Part shown: positions 59,601-64,000 of the stretch, piece after piece | Numbering within the stretch: the first letter of the stretch is position 1 | Layout: each line of letters starts with the position of its first letter | DNA from: Paraglaciecola arctica | GTDB lineage: Bacteria > Pseudomonadota > Gammaproteobacteria > Enterobacterales > Alteromonadaceae | Direction: 5' to 3' | Assembly: GCF_018861065.1 (NCBI RefSeq) | Contig: NZ_JAHKQO010000007.1 | Coordinates: 37,074-101,073, forward strand | Length of the DNA stretch: 64,000 nucleotides | Notes under the pieces: generated by a model | Told to the model about the DNA's origin: nothing | Database searches by the model: none | What the model saw: the letters and a program-made list of their open reading frames with translations, nothing else | Position numbers and translations under genes: made by a program

Positions 59601-61082
59601 AGCCATAGGTGTATCATCACCCATAGAGCCTGTGGCTTCTTGGCCGTCTTTCGCCAACACTTTTACGACTTGTTCTATTTCTTCGTAACTGTAGTTAAAT
59701 TGCTTGAAGTAAGTATTCATCATGTCATCGTCAAACATACGTTTGCCAATTTCAGGGGCATCACATTCTTCAATAGGTGTTAGGCGGCGAATACTCTTAT
59801 CGAGCCACTCTTTGTAAGGATGTCGACCTTTTAAATCGTCATCTATCTCGTTCGAACGCCATAATTTACCTGTTTGGGTATCTATAGCTAACATTTCACC
59901 AGGAGCTACTCGGCCTTTTTCAAGGACGTTTTCTGGGTTGTAATCCCAAATACCGACTTCTGATGCTAAGGTAATTAAGCCGTCATTAGTAATCACGTAA
60001 CGTGCAGGTCGCAAGCCATTGCGATCAAGGTTACAGGCTGCGTGTCTACCATTTGTCAGTACAATGCCCGCTGGACCATCCCAAGGCTCCATGTGCATCG
60101 AGTTGAATTCGTAAAAGGCTTTTAGGTCTTCATCCATGGTTTTGTTGTTTTGATAGGCCGGTGGCACTAACAAACGCATGGCGCGGAATAAATCCATACC
60201 GCCGGCTAAAAATAATTCAAGCATATTGTCTAATGAGGAAGAGTCAGAACCCACCTCATTTACAAAAGGTGCAGCGTCAGCTAAATCCGGCAATAAAGGC
60301 GTTTTGAATTTACCGGTGCGAGCTTGAGCCCAATCGCGGTTGCCACGAATAGTATTGATTTCGCCGTTGTGTGCCAAAAACCTAAATGGCTGAGCTAGTG
60401 GCCAACGAGGTAAGGTGTTGGTTGAAAAGCGTTGGTGAAATACACAAATAGCCGATTTCATATTTTCGTCGGCTAAATCTAGATAAAATTTCGGTAAATC
60501 CCCGGCCATTACTAGGCCTTTATACACTGTGACTAAACTGGATAAACTGGCAATGTAGAATTCTTCGTCGTCGGCTAGACGTTTTTCTGCACGTCTACGT
60601 GCCATAAACAATCGACGCTCTAAGTCTTGTGACCGCCATCCTGATGGTCCGTTAACAAATACTTGTTCGATTTGTGGTACGCAAGATGCTGCTAAGTCGC
60701 CCAAAATAGAATTGTCGGTGGGTACGACTCTCCAACCCACAACGCCAAGGGTTTCTTTTTCCAGTTCTTCGGTAATGATTTGTTTTGCCGTATCAGCTAA
60801 AGCTTGGTCTTGATTAAGAAAAATTACGCCCACGGCGTACATTTTACTTAGTTTCCAGCTTTCTTGTTCCGCAATGCCACGAAAAAACGCGTCGGGTTTT
60901 TGTAGCAGAAGTCCGCAGCCATCGCCTGTTTTGCCATCTGCGGCGATCCCGCCACGATGTTGCATACGGTCTAAGCCTTCAATAGCAGTACTGACCAATT
61001 TATGACTTGGCTCGCCTTTAGTGTGGGCGATTAAACCAAAACCACAGTTATCCTTTGAATCATTAGGATGATATAAACTCAT
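56616..61082 (-). CDS. gltB: Glutamate synthase large subunit (NADPH)
   Basis: GltB makes two glutamates from glutamine and 2-oxoglutarate. The 1488-residue protein fits the family. Cys13 (DNCGFGLIAH) is the glutaminase nucleophile exposed after a 12-residue propeptide is removed. The synthase domain has the 3Fe-4S Cys set in CKYLRICHLNNCATG, and the FMN region includes SGYDGGTGASPLTS. A C-terminal GXGXG beta-helix domain follows. The ATG at 61082 with AAGGAG upstream is used because the Cys must lie near the N-terminus; a frame 20 residues longer exists. Confidence 0.97.
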   Translation of the reverse strand: MSLYHPNDSKDNCGFGLIAHTKGEPSHKLVSTAIEGLDRMQHRGGIAADGKTGDGCGLLLQKPDAFFRGIAEQESWKLSKMYAVGVIFLNQDQALADTAKQIITEELEKETLGVVGWRVVPTDNSILGDLAASCVPQIEQVFVNGPSGWRSQDLERRLFMARRRAEKRLADDEEFYIASLSSLVTVYKGLVMAGDLPKFYLDLADENMKSAICVFHQRFSTNTLPRWPLAQPFRFLAHNGEINTIRGNRDWAQARTGKFKTPLLPDLADAAPFVNEVGSDSSSLDNMLELFLAGGMDLFRAMRLLVPPAYQNNKTMDEDLKAFYEFNSMHMEPWDGPAGIVLTNGRHAACNLDRNGLRPARYVITNDGLITLASEVGIWDYNPENVLEKGRVAPGEMLAIDTQTGKLWRSNEIDDDLKGRHPYKEWLDKSIRRLTPIEECDAPEIGKRMFDDDMMNTYFKQFNYSYEEIEQVVKVLAKDGQEATGSMGDDTPMAVLSGKNRTVYDYFRQQFAQVTNPPIDPLRENHVMSLATCIGREKSVFTETSGYADRVLFDSPIMVYTDLKQLRNYDPEHYYAEFVDLNYPPDEGLKTAINRICNEVEHLVSHKRAAFVILSDRAIKASRIPIPAAMAVGAVQKRLVDKGLRCDANIVVETASVRDPHHYAVLLGLGATAIYPFLAYEIIEQMCESGNLDMTPMQAVINYRKGINKGLYKIMSKMGISTIASYRSSKLFEAIGINNSVMETCFKGVPSRIQGADFEDFQQDQINLNRVAWLKRKNLAHGGLLKYVHGGEYHSYNPDVVTSLQKAVVSGNYQDYQKFSALVNERPIACLRDLLALAPTAEAISIDEVEPAENLFPRFDTAAMSIGALSPEAHEALAIAMNRLGGNSNSGEGGEDPKRFGNERNSNIKQIASGRFGVTPHYLVNAKILQIKVAQGAKPGEGGQLPGDKVNAYIAELRHSVPGVTLISPPPHHDIYSIEDLAQLIFDLKQVNPAALISVKLVSEPGVGTIACGVAKAYADLITISGYDGGTGASPLTSVKYAGSPWELGLAETQQALVSNGLRHKVRVQTDGGLKTGLDVIKAAILGAESFGFGTGPMVALGCKYLRICHLNNCATGIATQDENLRDNYFIGLPDMVMNYFKFIAQEVREIMASMGVRKLDDLIGRTDLLNVLNGISSKQNKLDLSPILAKPEAGDHTKLFCSEEANAPADKGDLNQLLLAELTNTVKNKSGGVFHYPIRNTDRSVGAIISGLIAQHHGNKGMDEHPIKLNFTGTAGQSFGVWNAGGLEMTLIGDANDYVGKGMTDGKLVIHPPRGVSFKSNESVIAGNTCLYGATGGKLFAAGIAGERFAVRNSGAIAVVEGIGDNGCEYMTGGIVAVLGRTGVNFGAGMTGGFAYILDEQDDIEQRVNGELVELMSIEDKAILMEHLRGLINQHYEETGSEHAHDILSNFAEYLPKFRLVKPKTSDVKNLLGHISRSTAELRVQVQ

Positions 61083-61629
61083 TAATGCAAACTCCTTCAA
61101 CCTTCGACTGGGCAGGGTGTGTATATTGTTAGTACTAATCATACATCTAAGATACGTGTATGAATGTGAGGTGGCTTCATGCCCTGGTGCTTATTTTCCG
61201 GTCGTAATTATTATCGGGGATACCAGTCGAGTATCGAATATTTATACTAAGCAGGTTGTACAAAATACCGAGGATTATTTTATAAATCAATTCTCTTATA
61301 TGCAGGATTTCGTATTTTTCATTCATTGCTACCTATTTAGTATTAAAAATTCTTTTATTTCAAAGGCATAGTTTTGTATTGCAGCTTGGTTATAAGCTAT
61401 AAAAAAAAGCTAAAAAACAGCATCGTTTGTTACTAAAAGGTTAAAAAAAGGGCTTTATTTCAAATGACGATTAGCAATGTATTGAATTTATATTTAAAAA
61501 AAGTGCATAAATAGTTTTATTGGGCTTGATATATACACTTTAATGCTTGGCTAAGTTTTGATCCTAGGAACTTTCTTGCTAGCATGTCGCGAATTGGTTA
61601 AAACCACACAAGTTTGAGACCCCTATATT
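61083..61629. promoter_or_regulatory. 547-base AT-rich divergent gap between gltB and arcB
   Basis: The stretch is AT-rich, with several poly-A runs of 7-8 bases around 61400-61500, which suggest intrinsic bending. Two AAGCTA(A/T)AAAAA copies lie near 61394-61416. I see no clear binding-site consensus or RNA gene. The one long frame (61117-61371, plus strand) lacks an SD and family-like composition and overlaps the gltB leader, so I do not call it. Confidence 0.55.
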
Positions 61630-63975
61630 ATGACGAAAAAGACCTCAGTTGAGCCATGGGCAATCCGCGCTGCACAATTAATCAATCGCTTTGGGGCGGT
61701 AAAATCCAGTGTTTTGTTCGTTATTTTGACCTTGATATTTACCTTTACTGGTACTTACTTTATGAGACTCATTGTCAGTGACCGAGCTCATATTGAAGAT
61801 TTTATTAGCGCGTTTATTCTGACTTTGCTAAGTGCGCCATGGGTACTGTGGCTCTTTAGTGAATTAGTGAAACAACTAGAAAACTCTAGAGAGAGTCTTG
61901 AAGACGCTGTTGCGCAGTTAGAAAAATTGCGTGAAGAAGATGAGTTACTGAATCGTACGTTGCAGAATAATATAAAGCAGCTCAATCATGAGATTGAACA
62001 ACGCAAAAATGCGCAGTTGGAGCGAGAAAGTGTATTTACAGACTTAGAGCATGAAATCAAAGATAAGTCTGAAAAAGAAAAACAAGCATCGCAGTTATCT
62101 ACATTATTGAGATCTATTATCGATGCATCTCCCGACTTAATTTATTATCGTAATCAAGAGGGCCAGTTTGCAGGCTGCAACCGAGTTGCAGAACAAATGA
62201 CAGGTAAAACCGAACAAGAATTAATTGGTTTAACACCTCACCAAGTTTACGACGAAGAACTCGCCCGCCAAGTTGTCGCGAGTGACCAAGATATCCTCGA
62301 AAACGATGTCAGTATTACTGAAGAATTATGGTTGCGTTTTGCTGACGGTCGACGCCGATACTTTGAGATGCGTAAGGTTCCATTCTTTAGTGCTGACGGG
62401 ACTCGACTGGGCATACTCGCTTTTGGTCGTGATATTACAGAGCGTAAGCAGGCAGAAAACGTTGTAACTAAAGCCAGTAAAGATAAAACTGCTTTTATCG
62501 CGACTATTAGTCATGAATTACGTACCCCACTCAATGGCATTGTTGGCCTTAGTAGAATGTTGCGTGATACCAACTTGACTAGCGAGCAGTTTGCTTGGGT
62601 CAGTACTATATATGCCAGTGGTATCACTCTTGGTAATATTTTTAATGACATAATTGATTTGGATCGCCTCGATAGAGATAGGCTTGAATTATCCCTTAAA
62701 ACCGTTTCTATAAACGACTTCACCAAAGAACTTGGCAGTATTATTGAGTTGTTAGCTGACGACAAAGAGCTGACCTTTGTCGCGCATGTGCAAGAGCCTC
62801 TGCCGGCCTTAGTGGAAGTAGACGGAACTCGACTTAGGCAAATTTTGTGGAATTTGTTATTTAATGCCGTCAAGTTTACACAAAAGGGCACGGTGTCTTT
62901 AGAAGTAAAAGCTGAAAGCATTGATGCCGAAACTTCTATGGTGACATTTAAGGTATGTGATACTGGCGTTGGCATACCACAGCAAGAGTTAGACAAAATA
63001 TTTGCGATGTATTATCAAGTTGATTTACCTGAACATCAAAGTGCCACAGGTACAGGTATTGGTCTCGCTATTTGTCAACAAATGGTGTCATTGATGAATG
63101 GAAAAATTAGCGTCAGTAGTGTAGAAGGTAAAGGTACCTGTTTTACAGTTGAGCTGCCGCTTGCTATTAGTAAAAATCCTATACAAGTTGAAACACTTAA
63201 AGTTACAGGCTTGCAGATTCTGCTAGTCGAAGACATTGAATTAAACGTAATGGTTGCTAAAGCCCTGTTAGAAAAGCTAGGACAGCATGTTGACGTAGCC
63301 ATGACGGGTAACGAAGCCATTACTATGGCAAGAGACAAACAATATGATTTGATTCTACTAGACATTCAATTGCCAGATATGAATGGATTTGAAGTTGCCA
63401 ATGTTTTACACGAAGAGTCTTTGGTAGAACAAACCAGTATCGTAGCTTTGACAGCGAACGTGATCAAAACCCGACAGGAATATCTTGATAACGGCATGGA
63501 CGATGTCATAGCTAAGCCGGTTAAAAAGAGTCGCATCATCGAAGTCTTTAATAGCTTGTTTTGTGAACAACCCAGCGAGCCGCATCAACCCGCACCAGAA
63601 CCCAAAAAAGACCAATTGAATACCATCCTCGACTTAGAATTATTGCAAATGTTGGTGGATACTATCGGCCATGAAATGGTGCGTACCAGTGTCAAAGTAT
63701 TTGAAGAAAAAATGCCCGAATACTTAGAGATATTGCAAATTAGTTTAAGTGCCGATGAAAAAGACGAAGTGTGTTCACAAGCACACAAAATCAAAGGTGC
63801 CGCAGGCTCAGTAGGACTCGCCAGAGTGCAAAAAATTGCTAATGAAATTCAACAAGGTGATCACCCTGCCTGGTGGCAGAATGTGCATGATTGGGTAGAG
63901 CAATTAAATCAAGCTGCGGCTCAAGACATGCAAAAATTAGTGAATTGGTTAAGTCAGCAGGATATTGATGATTAG
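61630..63975 (+). CDS. arcB: Aerobic respiration control hybrid sensor kinase ArcB
   Basis: An inner-membrane tripartite sensor kinase, 781 residues (E. coli 778). Order: two membrane helices (about 25-45 and 58-78), coiled coil (about 80-155), PAS (about 160-280, ending RDITERKQAE), histidine kinase with His295 in SHELRTPLNG, receiver with Asp578 in ILLDIQLPD and Hpt with His719 in AHKIKGAAGS. The phosphorelay residues are all kept. In the PAS domain the redox Cys equivalent to E. coli Cys180 is kept (Cys183, GCNRVAEQ), but the Cys241 equivalent is Tyr244 (DGRRRYFEMRKVP). The cognate regulator ArcA is not in the window. Confidence 0.95.
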   Translation: MTKKTSVEPWAIRAAQLINRFGAVKSSVLFVILTLIFTFTGTYFMRLIVSDRAHIEDFISAFILTLLSAPWVLWLFSELVKQLENSRESLEDAVAQLEKLREEDELLNRTLQNNIKQLNHEIEQRKNAQLERESVFTDLEHEIKDKSEKEKQASQLSTLLRSIIDASPDLIYYRNQEGQFAGCNRVAEQMTGKTEQELIGLTPHQVYDEELARQVVASDQDILENDVSITEELWLRFADGRRRYFEMRKVPFFSADGTRLGILAFGRDITERKQAENVVTKASKDKTAFIATISHELRTPLNGIVGLSRMLRDTNLTSEQFAWVSTIYASGITLGNIFNDIIDLDRLDRDRLELSLKTVSINDFTKELGSIIELLADDKELTFVAHVQEPLPALVEVDGTRLRQILWNLLFNAVKFTQKGTVSLEVKAESIDAETSMVTFKVCDTGVGIPQQELDKIFAMYYQVDLPEHQSATGTGIGLAICQQMVSLMNGKISVSSVEGKGTCFTVELPLAISKNPIQVETLKVTGLQILLVEDIELNVMVAKALLEKLGQHVDVAMTGNEAITMARDKQYDLILLDIQLPDMNGFEVANVLHEESLVEQTSIVALTANVIKTRQEYLDNGMDDVIAKPVKKSRIIEVFNSLFCEQPSEPHQPAPEPKKDQLNTILDLELLQMLVDTIGHEMVRTSVKVFEEKMPEYLEILQISLSADEKDEVCSQAHKIKGAAGSVGLARVQKIANEIQQGDHPAWWQNVHDWVEQLNQAAAQDMQKLVNWLSQQDIDD

Positions 63976-63981
63976 CATTGC

Positions 63982-64000
63982 CTAGAAGCTAGAAGCTAGA
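63982..64000. repeat. Heptamer tandem repeat CTAGAAG at the window edge
   Basis: CTAGAAG repeats from 63982 with a period of 7 bases: two full copies and a partial third that runs off the window, starting 6 bases after the arcB stop. The full length is not visible. Confidence 0.8.

Noticed and set aside
61117..61371. 84-residue plus-strand frame in the gltB-arcB gap.
   Set aside because: No SD, no recognisable domain, overlaps the gltB leader, and its composition is that of AT-rich non-coding DNA.
62511..62996. 161-residue minus-strand frame inside arcB.
   Set aside because: It is antisense to the kinase domain and shows Ser/Leu-rich shadow composition.

Overview
This window reads as core chromosome of a marine gammaproteobacterium of the Alteromonadales, most likely the Alteromonadaceae (Paraglaciecola, Glaciecola or Alteromonas type). 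The grounds are the moderately AT-rich sequence, the gene families (ArcB, MetJ, HrpB, PBP1b with an E. coli-like layout, a carboxypeptidase-regulatory-domain TonB receptor, DUF2959, DUF3300, a GNAT-thioesterase fusion, an HDOD/EAL protein) and short intergenic gaps. I see no rRNA, tRNA, CRISPR array, insertion sequence, prophage or plasmid feature. The genus is an inference.

Layout. 1-9.6 kb: a truncated lipoprotein, a small barrel-like exported protein behind a cluster of palindromes, purU with a histidine phosphatase, thpR, the coupled pair hrpB-mrcB, a TonB-like N-terminal protein and a STAS-like protein. 9.6-15.7 kb: the nitrogen pair glnK-amtB with candidate NtrC and sigma-54 sites, ggt, and the run htpX-DyP peroxidase-GFA protein. 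15.7-26.4 kb, minus strand: cyclase-TPR, hemL, pyrB, an acetyltransferase, DUF3300, ribA, a GGDEF-EAL sensor and selO. 26.4-34 kb: cytochrome c, HD hydrolase, GST, divergent metJ/metF with two clusters of MetJ boxes, a YihY protein, a DUF2959 lipoprotein with a small membrane protein, pip-dtd and the GNAT-thioesterase fusion. 34-45 kb: rpoH, a 0.7 kb non-coding stretch with nested dyad symmetry, an HDOD/EAL protein, an M14-like deacylase, lrp-type regulator, anmK, mepM-like peptidase, tyrS, DUF2721, rhodanese, a divergent CobD/CbiB-like protein and mtnN. 45-64 kb: tandem paralogous transglutaminase/TPR lipoproteins, a 2OG-Fe(II) oxygenase, a concentrative nucleoside transporter, udk, a TonB receptor and secreted EEP phosphatase behind a Pho-box-like site, gltD/gltB and arcB.

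How it fits together. Nitrogen assimilation is covered by PII (GlnK), AmtB and glutamate synthase. Methionine and one-carbon metabolism is covered by PurU, MetF, MetJ and MtnN. The nucleoside transporter and Udk form a salvage unit. The TonB receptor and EEP protein look like a phosphate-scavenging module. ArcB, RpoH, the cyclase, the GGDEF-EAL protein and the HDOD protein give a strong signalling component.

Most of the window is ordinary housekeeping DNA. The points most worth a second look are the Pho-box-like site before the TonB receptor, ArcB lacking one of its two redox cysteines, the tandem transglutaminase/TPR lipoproteins, the dyad-rich leaders at 256-317 and 35046-35097, and the well-formed MetJ operators.
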